DNA from: Syntrophomonadaceae bacterium
GTDB taxonomy: Bacteria > Bacillota > PH28-bin88
NCBI GenBank assembly: GCA_018333865.1
Contig: JAGXSE010000027.1
Location: forward strand, 42,317-106,316
Length of the DNA stretch: 64,000 nucleotides
Reading direction: 5' to 3'
A model generated the notes under the pieces. It saw only the letters and a list, made by a program, of their open reading frames with translations, did no database searches and was not told the origin of the DNA. This document shows, piece after piece, positions 37,155-45,069 of this stretch (positions are counted from its first letter, which is position 1; each line of letters begins with the position of its first letter). Made by a program: the position numbers and the translations under genes.

Positions 37155-38048
37155 ATGAACAAAAAGGTACTAGGATATTTTTTTGTGGTGCTGTTTTTAA
37201 TCATTTCGGTATTGTTAGTAAATTTTACGGCAAAGGATCCTGCTACAGCACCTGAACCAAAGCCGCTAACAGTTGCGCTTTTGCCTGATGAATCTCCCAA
37301 TACTGTTATTGAGAAAAATATGGCCTTAAAAGCCTATCTGGAAAAAGCATTGGGTATGAAGGTCGAATTAGTAGTTACAACAGACTATACAGCAATGATT
37401 GAAGCAATGCGGCGGGGCAATATTGACGTTGGCTACTTTGGCCCGGTTTCTTATGTGTTATTAAAATCAAGATTTGATGGGGTAAAGCCTTTTGTCGCCA
37501 AAAAAGACAGGGAGGGCAACTTAACCTATCACTCTATTGTGATAGCAGGAGCAGACACCCCTATCAAAACCCTTGCTGATATCCGCGGCAAAACAGTTGC
37601 TTTTGGTGACCCCGCATCTACCTCCAGCCATGTAATCCCGAAGCTGATGCTCATCAAAGATGGCGGGCTGAAACCCGAACAGGATTTTGAAATGAGATAC
37701 CTCGGCGCCCACGATGCCGTAGCCATAGCGGTGATGCGCGGTCACGCGGATGCAGGCGGCTTAGGAAAACATATCTTTGATAGTTTGGTGCAAAGAGGCA
37801 TCATCGATCCTAACAAGGTACGAGTAATCAAGGTATCAGATCCAATCCCTCAGTACCCCTTCGTGATGCGAACCGATCTGGACAAAAATCTCCAGGCGAA
37901 GATCAAGCAGGCATTCCTGGAACTTAAAGACGAAAACGTCTTAAAACCTCTACAGGCCCATGGATTTGGCGAGATAACAGACAAAGACTTTGATATAATC
38001 CGCGATGCTGTTAAGTTCTTGCAGATCGACTTGCCAAAAGGAAACTGA
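37155..38048 (+). CDS. phnD: Phosphonate/phosphite-type ABC transporter substrate-binding protein
   Basis: The roughly 297-residue receptor has TVALLPDESPNTVIEKN, DYTAMIEAMRRGNIDVGYFGPVSY (split here), GKTVAFGDPASTSSH and GGLGKHIFDSLVQRG, all PhnD/PtxB family features. The N-terminal hydrophobic stretch VLGYFFVVLFLIISVLLV has no lipobox cysteine, so it is probably anchored by an uncleaved helix rather than by lipid. ATG 37155 is preferred, since GGAGG lies 7 nt before it. ATG 37149 is too close to the site. The stop overlaps the phnE start. Confidence 0.9.
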   Translation: MNKKVLGYFFVVLFLIISVLLVNFTAKDPATAPEPKPLTVALLPDESPNTVIEKNMALKAYLEKALGMKVELVVTTDYTAMIEAMRRGNIDVGYFGPVSYVLLKSRFDGVKPFVAKKDREGNLTYHSIVIAGADTPIKTLADIRGKTVAFGDPASTSSHVIPKLMLIKDGGLKPEQDFEMRYLGAHDAVAIAVMRGHADAGGLGKHIFDSLVQRGIIDPNKVRVIKVSDPIPQYPFVMRTDLDKNLQAKIKQAFLELKDENVLKPLQAHGFGEITDKDFDIIRDAVKFLQIDLPKGN

Positions 38049-38920
38049 TGATGCCTGCCGGATTTAAAAAAAGAACGGTTGAGATTTCTGAAAAAAATAG
38101 CCTGCAGGAGGAAGGTAGAGTGCTTCCCCCCCTTCCTCTTGCCTTAAGAAAACAGCAGGCTTTCAGGCGGATCGTTTCTGTTTTTACGATTATCGCTGTC
38201 CTAATCTCATTTTATTTGAGCGATCTTTTCCACCTTGACCCGTGGACAGGAGCATTCTCAGGCATATGGATGCTTGTGGCGGAGGCATTTCCGCCCTCAA
38301 CCGGACCGGTTCTGCCCAGGTTATTGCATGGGGCGGTTGAATCGATTGTGATCGCAATATCAGCAATCACCCTGTCCTTTGTGTTGGCCTTGCCTCTTTC
38401 ATTTTTGGCGGCAAATAAGACCACACCACATCCTCTTATTGCTTACGGAATGCGTTCTTTTTTTGGCGCTATTCGTTCAATCCCCGAACTGATTATGGCG
38501 ATCATTTTTGTAGCCGCTATGGGTTTCGGAACGCTTCCGGGCGTGATGGCGTTAACTGTAATTTCTTTAGGTATGCTGGGAAGATTTTTCTATGAAGCCA
38601 TCGACAGGGTACGCCAGGGACCAATCGACGCAGTTACCGCAACAGGAGTTAATAAATTACTGATCATCATCTACGGTATCTTGCCGCAGATACTTACCGA
38701 AATATTTGACTATAGCATCTACAGGTTTGAATGCAACCTTAGAGCGTCTACCTACATTGGCATTGTTGGCGCAGGGGGCATGGGTTTTCAGATTATCCTT
38801 TCATTAAGACTGATGCAATACCAGGATTTGCTTACAGGCATCATTGTCGTTTATATTTTAATTAACAGCGCTGAAATGATGGGGAAATTTTTGCGAAAAA
38901 GCTTTTTCATTAATAGATAG
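38048..38920 (+). CDS. phnE: Phosphonate/phosphite-type ABC transporter permease
   Basis: The 290-residue membrane subunit has about six helices. The EAA-type coupling loop FFYEAIDRVRQGPIDAVTATG touches the ATPase, and the later ECNLRASTYIGIVGAGGMGF is a family hallmark. The start ATG overlaps the phnD stop (TGATG). An unusual 45-residue basic, non-hydrophobic N-terminal extension precedes the first helix. It ends the operon, convergent with hydG 43 bp away. Confidence 0.9.
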   Translation: MMPAGFKKRTVEISEKNSLQEEGRVLPPLPLALRKQQAFRRIVSVFTIIAVLISFYLSDLFHLDPWTGAFSGIWMLVAEAFPPSTGPVLPRLLHGAVESIVIAISAITLSFVLALPLSFLAANKTTPHPLIAYGMRSFFGAIRSIPELIMAIIFVAAMGFGTLPGVMALTVISLGMLGRFFYEAIDRVRQGPIDAVTATGVNKLLIIIYGILPQILTEIFDYSIYRFECNLRASTYIGIVGAGGMGFQIILSLRLMQYQDLLTGIIVVYILINSAEMMGKFLRKSFFINR

Positions 38921-38963
38921 ACACACATGTTTATTAATAAATTGGCTACTTCAGTTACAAAAG

Positions 38964-40373
38964 CTAAAAATACAAATCCCGGCGGCCCGCTTTGATCTCT
39001 TGCAGCCGCTTTACAGTTGTTGCCCGGACAGCCGGATTGGCAATATGCGCCAGATGTTCTTGAATAGTCTTTTCGCCAATTTCCCGTGTAAATGGCAAGG
39101 CATAATCCTCCAGAAATTCCTGAAAGGTCAAAATGGCATTCGGTTGACAGACATTCTGGATCTCCCCGCACTTAGCCAGGGCCATAAAGCGGTCCCCCGT
39201 GCGCCCCTGGCGGTAACAGGCGGTACAGTAACTGGGAATATACCCGTCAGAACATAGACCGGCCAGGACCTCGTCGGGACTCCGATGATCCTCCACTTGA
39301 AACTGGGCTGTCTCCCTCGGCCCATTGGATTTGGCTCCGCAATCCCGGCTGTACCCGCCTACCCCGGTGCAAGAACCGGCGCTGATCTGGGAAACCCCCG
39401 CCGCCAGCAGTTCCTGGCGTAAATCCGCTCTTTCCCGTGTGGATAGGATAATACCGGTATAAGGCACGGCCAGGCGCAGTACTGCCACCAACTTTTTAAA
39501 CTCCCGGTCGCCTACTCTGCAATTGAACCCATTAATTTCCACACCGGCAGCAGGTTTTAACCTTGGCACAGAAATGGTATGAGGGCCAACGCCGAAGACC
39601 CTTTCCAGCTCCAGGGCATGCATGAGCATGGCAACTGTTTCATACCTGTAGTCGTACAACCCGTAGAGCACACCGAAACCAACGTCATCCAGCCCCGCTT
39701 CCATAGCCCGGTGCATGGCGGTAGTGTGCCACCAATAATCGGATTTGGGGCCTGACGGATGCATGTAGGCATAGGTAGGAGCATGATAAGTTTCCTGGAA
39801 CAGGATGTAAGTTCCAATACCAGCCTCTTTCAACAGCCGGTATTCCTCTACGGTGGTGGCAGCGATGTTCACATTTACCCGGCGAATACTGCCGTTTTTG
39901 TCCTTAACCTGATAAATAGCAGCAATGGCCTCAAGCACATAATCAATGGGACAGTTTTTGGGATCCTCTCCACACTCGATGACCAGCCTCTTATGCCCCA
40001 TGCTCTCCAGTATTTTTACCTCTGCCTCAATTTCCGCCATGGCTAGTTTACGCCGGGGAAAGTCATTATCCCTCCGGTAGCCGCAGTACCGGCAATTATT
40101 AATGCAAAAGTTGCTTAAATACAAAGGGGCAAACAAAACCACCCGCTTGCCGTAAATCTGTTCCTTCACCAGTGCTGCCACGCGAAACATCTCCGATAAC
40201 AAGTCCTCGTCTTCCACAGCCAGTAAAACAGCAGTTTCAAAAGGACTTAGCCCTTCCGCCAGCCGGGCCTTTTCCAGCACCTCCGCCTGTAAACTTAAGG
40301 GTGCCTGACTCGCCTGGGTCAGAATATGATTAATTTCTTCTTCTCTAATAAAGTTCACCTGATAGCCAGTCAT
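38964..40373 (-). CDS. hydG: [FeFe]-hydrogenase maturase HydG (tyrosine lyase)
   Basis: This radical SAM enzyme cleaves tyrosine to make the CO and CN ligands of the H-cluster. The radical-SAM motif is CINNCRYCGY near residue 96. The C-terminal auxiliary cluster uses CTACYRQGRTGDRF followed by a Cys about 20 residues after the first (ALAKCG). ECGEDP and VNVNIAATT are family features. Length 469 is usual. It is the last gene of the minus-strand maturation run hydF-hydE-hydG. Confidence 0.96.
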   Translation of the reverse strand: MTGYQVNFIREEEINHILTQASQAPLSLQAEVLEKARLAEGLSPFETAVLLAVEDEDLLSEMFRVAALVKEQIYGKRVVLFAPLYLSNFCINNCRYCGYRRDNDFPRRKLAMAEIEAEVKILESMGHKRLVIECGEDPKNCPIDYVLEAIAAIYQVKDKNGSIRRVNVNIAATTVEEYRLLKEAGIGTYILFQETYHAPTYAYMHPSGPKSDYWWHTTAMHRAMEAGLDDVGFGVLYGLYDYRYETVAMLMHALELERVFGVGPHTISVPRLKPAAGVEINGFNCRVGDREFKKLVAVLRLAVPYTGIILSTRERADLRQELLAAGVSQISAGSCTGVGGYSRDCGAKSNGPRETAQFQVEDHRSPDEVLAGLCSDGYIPSYCTACYRQGRTGDRFMALAKCGEIQNVCQPNAILTFQEFLEDYALPFTREIGEKTIQEHLAHIANPAVRATTVKRLQEIKAGRRDLYF

Positions 40374-40406
40374 TTACTGCCCCTCCCTTATGCTAGTGGC
40401 AAGATT

Positions 40407-41525
40407 TTAATTGAGATTATCCGGTGCAGGATGCCATCCTCCTGACTTAGGGCTTTGTCCCCAGCCATGACCTATTTCACGGCCCAGAGCAGTAACCCAG
40501 CCCTCCACACAGCCCCGGCAATGATCCGGCTCTTCTTGCTGGCAGATCTTGCCAGGATAAATCTGGTAGTGTTCCCGGTAACGGGCGGGAGTGACATTAG
40601 GCATCACCACATTGGCTCCAACTTGCAAAGCTTTTTGGCGACCCTGGGCATCGACGGTGCCCAGGGAAGTGGTAGCTGGCAGGTGAGTCCAGGGCAATAC
40701 CAGCCGGGCAGTTGCCAGCAAATTCAAGGTCAGATCAGCGCTGCCTGATCTCTCCCCCGCCAAAGGAGTTTCCCCATGGGGGATAAAGGGGCCAAGACCA
40801 GCCATTTCTACATCCAACTCTTTCAGCAGCATGAGGTCCAAAGCCAGGGTTTCCAGGGTCTGCCCAGGCAAACCGACCATGCAGCCTGAGCCAACCTGAT
40901 AACCTAACTCCCGCAGCCACTGCAGTTTTTCCACTCTCTCGGCCAACTGATGCCCGGGCCGCAAGCGGGCATAAAGGCCAGGATCAGCTGTTTCGTGCTT
41001 CAACAAATACCGGTCTGCCCCGGCCTCCCGCCACAACTCATAGTCAGCCCGCTCCCGCTCACCGGCGGAAACGGTCACGGCCACATTTAAGCTCTCTTTG
41101 ATTTGGCGCACCAAGTCTGCCAACATTTCGGCAGTATACCACGGATCCTCCCCGGATTGCAGCACCAGGGTGCCATAGCCTAACGCGGCAGCCTGCCTGG
41201 CAATAGCCAGGATCTCCTCTGGCTCTATCCGGTAGCGGAAGAGTTTGGTATTATCATGCCGCAGGCCGCAGTAAAGACAGTTCTGGATACAGTAATTGGA
41301 AAACTCAATGATGCCCCGTAAATGCACCTGGTTCCCCATATACTTTGCCCGTACCTCATCGGCTAAACGAAAGAGTTGGTTTTTCATTTCTCCCTCTGCT
41401 GCCAGCAAGGCAACCAGATGGGCCTTTTCCAATTCCTCTCCGGCAGCAGCCTTTTTCAAGGCTTCTTTCGCAAAACCGCCACTTTGGCCAGTTTGGACGT
41501 CAGTTTTTTGCCTCTTTTCTGTCAT
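40407..41525 (-). CDS. hydE: [FeFe]-hydrogenase maturase HydE (radical SAM)
   Basis: HydE takes part in building the dithiomethylamine-bridged diiron unit. The motif CIQNCLYCGLRHDN binds the SAM cluster. LQSGEDPWYT, GLPGQTLE and GPFIPHGETPL are HydE signatures. The C-terminal end holds CQQEEPDHCRGC, which could carry an accessory cluster. Length 372 is slightly above the usual 350. The start overlaps the hydF stop (ATGA). Confidence 0.95.
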   Translation of the reverse strand: MTEKRQKTDVQTGQSGGFAKEALKKAAAGEELEKAHLVALLAAEGEMKNQLFRLADEVRAKYMGNQVHLRGIIEFSNYCIQNCLYCGLRHDNTKLFRYRIEPEEILAIARQAAALGYGTLVLQSGEDPWYTAEMLADLVRQIKESLNVAVTVSAGERERADYELWREAGADRYLLKHETADPGLYARLRPGHQLAERVEKLQWLRELGYQVGSGCMVGLPGQTLETLALDLMLLKELDVEMAGLGPFIPHGETPLAGERSGSADLTLNLLATARLVLPWTHLPATTSLGTVDAQGRQKALQVGANVVMPNVTPARYREHYQIYPGKICQQEEPDHCRGCVEGWVTALGREIGHGWGQSPKSGGWHPAPDNLN

Positions 41526-42745
41526 GCAATATCACCCTCCAGCAACTGTTTGATTTTAGGAAACGGCGTCAAGGTGCGGGATAAAATTCCATGCAAATGG
41601 GCTATGGCTACCCCATAATTGACAATCGGCACTCCCGCTTTGCGGGCCTCCATGATGCGGAACAGCATTTCCCGCCGGTTGATCATGCAGGCACCGCAAT
41701 GAATCACTAAACTATAATCCGTCAGGTTGGGGGGAAACCCTTTGCCGCTGCTCCATTCAAAGTTCAGTTCCCCACCTGCCTTGTCTTTAAGCCACTTAGG
41801 CAGTTTTACCGACCCAATATCATCCTTAACCCGGTGATGGGTACAGGCTTCGGCAATCAAAACCCGGTCCCCGGGCTGCAACCGGTCGATTGCTTTGGCG
41901 CCGGCCACCAGGGTTGCCAGATCTCCCTTATACCGGGCAAACAAGATGGAAAAGGAAGTGATTTGCACCCCGGAAGGCGTAACCCTGTTGACCAGGGCAA
42001 AAGCCTGGGAGTCAGTTACTACCAGCTTGGGCTTTAATCCCATGGTAAACACGGCAGATAACTGCTCCGGCTGTACTACTGCAGCCATGCAGCGATGGTC
42101 CAGCAAATCCCGCAATACCTGCACCTGCGGCAGGATGAGCCTGCCTTTCGGAGCCGCAGCGTCAATTGGCACCACCAATACCACTAAGTCTTCCGGTTGC
42201 AGCAAATCCCCGATGATCACCTGTTCCATCAATTCTGTCGGGGCTCTGCGAATTATCTCCATTTTCAGGTCTTCAATCCCGGCCCCCGTCAGCGCGCTGA
42301 CAGGCACAAATGGGATCGCTAAAGCCTGGCTTAAAACTTCAAGGTCATCCCTCTTTCCCAGATCCGTCTTATTGACAACTCCAACAACCGGAATACCCTT
42401 GGCTTTAATCTGATCTAGCAACTGACGTTCCCAATCAGCAAACCCTAAGCCCTGATCGATCACCAACAAGGCCAGGTCAGTGCTGTTTAAAACCGCCATG
42501 GTGCGTTCTACCCTTAACCTGCCCAATTCGCCTTCGTCGTCTATGCCTGCGGTATCAATCAAAACCACCGGCCCGATCGGCAAGATTTCCATTGATTTAT
42601 AAACCGGATCAGTGGTAGTGCCCGGGACCGGGGAGACCAGGGCAATATCTTGTTTGGTCAAGGCATTGATCAAACTGGATTTCCCCGTATTTCGCCGGCC
42701 AAATATGGCAATGAATAAGCGCATCCCTCGCGATGTAGCTTCCAA
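41522..42745 (-). CDS. hydF: [FeFe]-hydrogenase maturation GTPase/scaffold HydF
   Basis: HydF carries the diiron precursor to HydA. The N-terminal G domain has GRRNTGKSSLINALT (P-loop), GTTTDPV, DTAGIDD and NKTD. The C-terminal cluster domain has the conserved ACTHHR and later HCGACMINRREM cysteines. Length is 407. The start is a TTG behind GGGGG. An ATG seven codons in is possible. It is followed directly by hydE. Confidence 0.95.
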   Translation of the reverse strand: MEATSRGMRLFIAIFGRRNTGKSSLINALTKQDIALVSPVPGTTTDPVYKSMEILPIGPVVLIDTAGIDDEGELGRLRVERTMAVLNSTDLALLVIDQGLGFADWERQLLDQIKAKGIPVVGVVNKTDLGKRDDLEVLSQALAIPFVPVSALTGAGIEDLKMEIIRRAPTELMEQVIIGDLLQPEDLVVLVVPIDAAAPKGRLILPQVQVLRDLLDHRCMAAVVQPEQLSAVFTMGLKPKLVVTDSQAFALVNRVTPSGVQITSFSILFARYKGDLATLVAGAKAIDRLQPGDRVLIAEACTHHRVKDDIGSVKLPKWLKDKAGGELNFEWSSGKGFPPNLTDYSLVIHCGACMINRREMLFRIMEARKAGVPIVNYGVAIAHLHGILSRTLTPFPKIKQLLEGDIA

Positions 42746-42861
42746 ACTGCTCGCCCCCTATACAAAGACAGTACCAAAACTGCATACAATAGCGCTATCA
42801 TAGTTAAAAAACAAAGGTCTTTACTCATAGTCTGCCTGGAATAGTCGAAAAACAATTCAAT

Positions 42862-43134
42862 TCAAGAACCGTCCCCGGATTTACTGCCTGCCTTTGTCAG
42901 GGCAATTTTTGTTGTTACTCCAGGCAAACTGCCTAGTTTTCCTGTCAGAGCGCCAAGCTCGTCAGTATTGCCGTCAACAATCAGGGCTATTACCGATATC
43001 CCCCTGTCCCGGTAAGGAATACCCATCCTGCCCACAACCATGTGTCCATATTCGCTTAGGACAGCGTTAAGACGATTACAGATGTTTTCTCGCCCTTCAA
43101 CAACAATGCCGACCACACCAAGCCGCTGTTCCAT
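42862..43134 (-). CDS. TM1266-type iron-only hydrogenase system regulator (ACT-like)
   Basis: The 90-residue ferredoxin-fold protein matches the TM1266 family found with [FeFe]-hydrogenase genes (VVGIVVEGRENICNRLNAVL, VVGRMGIPYRDRGISVIALI, LTGKLGSLPGVTTKIALTK). It is thought to sense a small ligand. The last codons and the stop are supplied by a GGGGACGGTTCTTGA sequence of the dispersed repeat family, giving a KSGDGS tail. It lies between hydA and hydF and after the hydA terminator, so it heads the maturation transcript. Confidence 0.9.
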   Translation of the reverse strand: MEQRLGVVGIVVEGRENICNRLNAVLSEYGHMVVGRMGIPYRDRGISVIALIVDGNTDELGALTGKLGSLPGVTTKIALTKAGSKSGDGS

Positions 43135-43204
43135 TTCTTAACCGCCTTCCTTCTTATTTTGTTTATGTGAGCTCAAGTGCATACTGCTTGCCAGCAAACC
43201 CTGT

Positions 43205-43232
43205 TAAAAAAACCCACCTCAGCAAGGTGGGT
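43205..43232 (-). terminator. Intrinsic terminator after hydA
   Basis: On the minus strand ACCCACCT, loop TGCTG, AGGTGGGT, then seven T. It is a perfect 8-bp stem about 90 bp past the hydA stop. It separates the structural hyd operon from the maturation genes. Confidence 0.85.
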
Positions 43233-43320
43233 AAAAATGTTCTGCAAGAGAACTACCCCCTTGTGCTCAGGAACAACCCTTGCCCGCAGGAATCAAGTTT
43301 ATTGCCCGTTCTAATAGTTT

Positions 43321-45045
43321 CTAGAATTTAGCCCTCGGGTGGTAATGGGTGTGCAACAGATCATGGGATTTATGCCCAAGAGGCTCGCCCAAAAACTCTT
43401 CATACAGTTTTTGTACCGCCGGGTTCAGGTGTGATTTCCGCATTGCCATCAATTCATCGGCGGTATAAGTGGCTTTAATCCGCTTAGCCCTGATCTCCAT
43501 GTTGGTGGGAATTGGCTGGCCGCCGCCTCCGATACACCCGCCGGGGCAACACATGATCTCGATAAAGTGATAGTCTGCCGTACCATTTTTGACAGCCTCC
43601 ATCAGTTTCCGGGCATTCCCAAGACCGTGGGCGACTGCTACCTTTACCGTTAAGCCAGCTAATTCGACAGCCGCTTCTTTAACTCCTTGCAGGCCCCTCA
43701 CATCCTCAAATTCCACCGCCTGCAATTCCTGCTGGGTAACCAGTTCATAGGCAGTGCGCAGGGCAGCTTCCATAACTCCGCCGGTGGCGCCGAAAATAAC
43801 ACCAGCGCCGCTTGAGATGCCCAGGGGATCATCATAATCCTGGATGGGCAGCGCACTGAAGTTAATTCCAGCCTGACGCAACATGCGGCCAACTTCCCTG
43901 GTGGTGAGCACTGCGTCAACATCGGGATAGCCGCTGCTTTGCATTTCCGGCCGCTTAGCCTCAAACTTCTTGGCAGTACAGGGCATGTAGGAAACAACAA
44001 AGACGTCGGCCGGGTCAATCCCCATTTTTTCAGCATAATAGGTCTTGGCCAAGGCCCCAAACATCTGCTGAGGAGACTTGCAGGTTGACAGGTGGGGCAA
44101 TAGTTCAGGATAGAAGTGTTCAATGAACTTAATCCAACCAGGGCTGCAGGAAGTGATTAACGGCAGGGTTCCTCCAGTCTTGACCCGATGGAGCAGCTCA
44201 TTGCCTTCCTCCATAATGGTAAGGTCGGCAGTAAAGTCTGTATCAAAAACCTTGTCGAACCCGAGCATCTTTAGGGCCGACACCATCTGGCCGGTAACAA
44301 TGCTGCCGGGGGCCATGCCAAACTCCTCACCCAGGGATACCCTGGTAGCCGGAGCTGTCTGGACAATTACATGTTTTTTAGGGTCCGCCAAGGCAGCCCA
44401 CACCCGCTCGGTTTCGTCTTTTTCATGCAGGGCTGCAGTTGGGCAGACCAGGGTGCACTGGCCGCAGAAAACACAAGCGACTTCGGCCATGGGGCGATGG
44501 AATGCCGGAGCGACAGTGGTGTCGAAACCCCGTTCTTGCGGGGCGATAGCCTGAACTGTTTGTACTTTATCGCATACTGCCACACAGCGGCGGCACAGAA
44601 TACATTTTTCCGGTTCCCTCACAATTGAAGGGGAGGAAAAATCCGCAGCGTAAGGCGGGTTTTCTCCCGCAAAGCGGACTTCCCGGATCCCAAAGGCTTC
44701 GGCCAGTTTCTGCAATTCACAGTTTTGGTTTCTAATGCAGGTAAGGCACTCAAAGGGGTGGTTGGATAGAATCAGTTCCAGGGTCAGGCGCCTAGCCTTG
44801 CGTACAGCCGGAGTATTGGTGCGAACCTCCATGCCCTTGGCAACCGGCGCTACACAAGCGGCTTGCAGGGCTTTTGCCCCCTTTACTTCCACTACACATA
44901 TCCGGCAGGCCCCTATGGCGTTAATCTCTTTCAGGTAGCACAGCGTCGGAATCTCAACCCCTGCCTTTTTCGCTGCCTCCAGGATAGTAGCCCCCGCTTC
45001 AACTTCAACCGGCTGGTTATCGACTTTTAAAGTTACCAGTTCCAT
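43321..45045 (-). CDS. hydA: [FeFe]-hydrogenase catalytic subunit HydA (trimeric, bifurcating type)
   Basis: It reversibly makes H2 at the H-cluster. Domains in order: [2Fe-2S] (C36, then GACRICVVEV and a later AAC), the His-ligated cluster HPFECLTCIRNQNCELQ, two [4Fe-4S] motifs (CILCRRCVAVC near 148, CVFCGQCTLVCP near 190), and then the H domain. H-cluster motifs are TSCSPGW, MPCTAKKFE and MCCPGGCIGGGGQP. The first has Ser where prototype enzymes have the second Cys of TSCCPGW. The C-terminus ends with a His-rich HDLLHTHYH. Length 574 fits the NuoEFG-linked class. It pairs with HydB and HydC, encoded upstream, for coupling NAD(P)H and ferredoxin to hydrogen. Confidence 0.95.
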   Translation of the reverse strand: MELVTLKVDNQPVEVEAGATILEAAKKAGVEIPTLCYLKEINAIGACRICVVEVKGAKALQAACVAPVAKGMEVRTNTPAVRKARRLTLELILSNHPFECLTCIRNQNCELQKLAEAFGIREVRFAGENPPYAADFSSPSIVREPEKCILCRRCVAVCDKVQTVQAIAPQERGFDTTVAPAFHRPMAEVACVFCGQCTLVCPTAALHEKDETERVWAALADPKKHVIVQTAPATRVSLGEEFGMAPGSIVTGQMVSALKMLGFDKVFDTDFTADLTIMEEGNELLHRVKTGGTLPLITSCSPGWIKFIEHFYPELLPHLSTCKSPQQMFGALAKTYYAEKMGIDPADVFVVSYMPCTAKKFEAKRPEMQSSGYPDVDAVLTTREVGRMLRQAGINFSALPIQDYDDPLGISSGAGVIFGATGGVMEAALRTAYELVTQQELQAVEFEDVRGLQGVKEAAVELAGLTVKVAVAHGLGNARKLMEAVKNGTADYHFIEIMCCPGGCIGGGGQPIPTNMEIRAKRIKATYTADELMAMRKSHLNPAVQKLYEEFLGEPLGHKSHDLLHTHYHPRAKF

Positions 45046-45069
45046 TGCCTGTGTCCCTCCCTTGACCTC

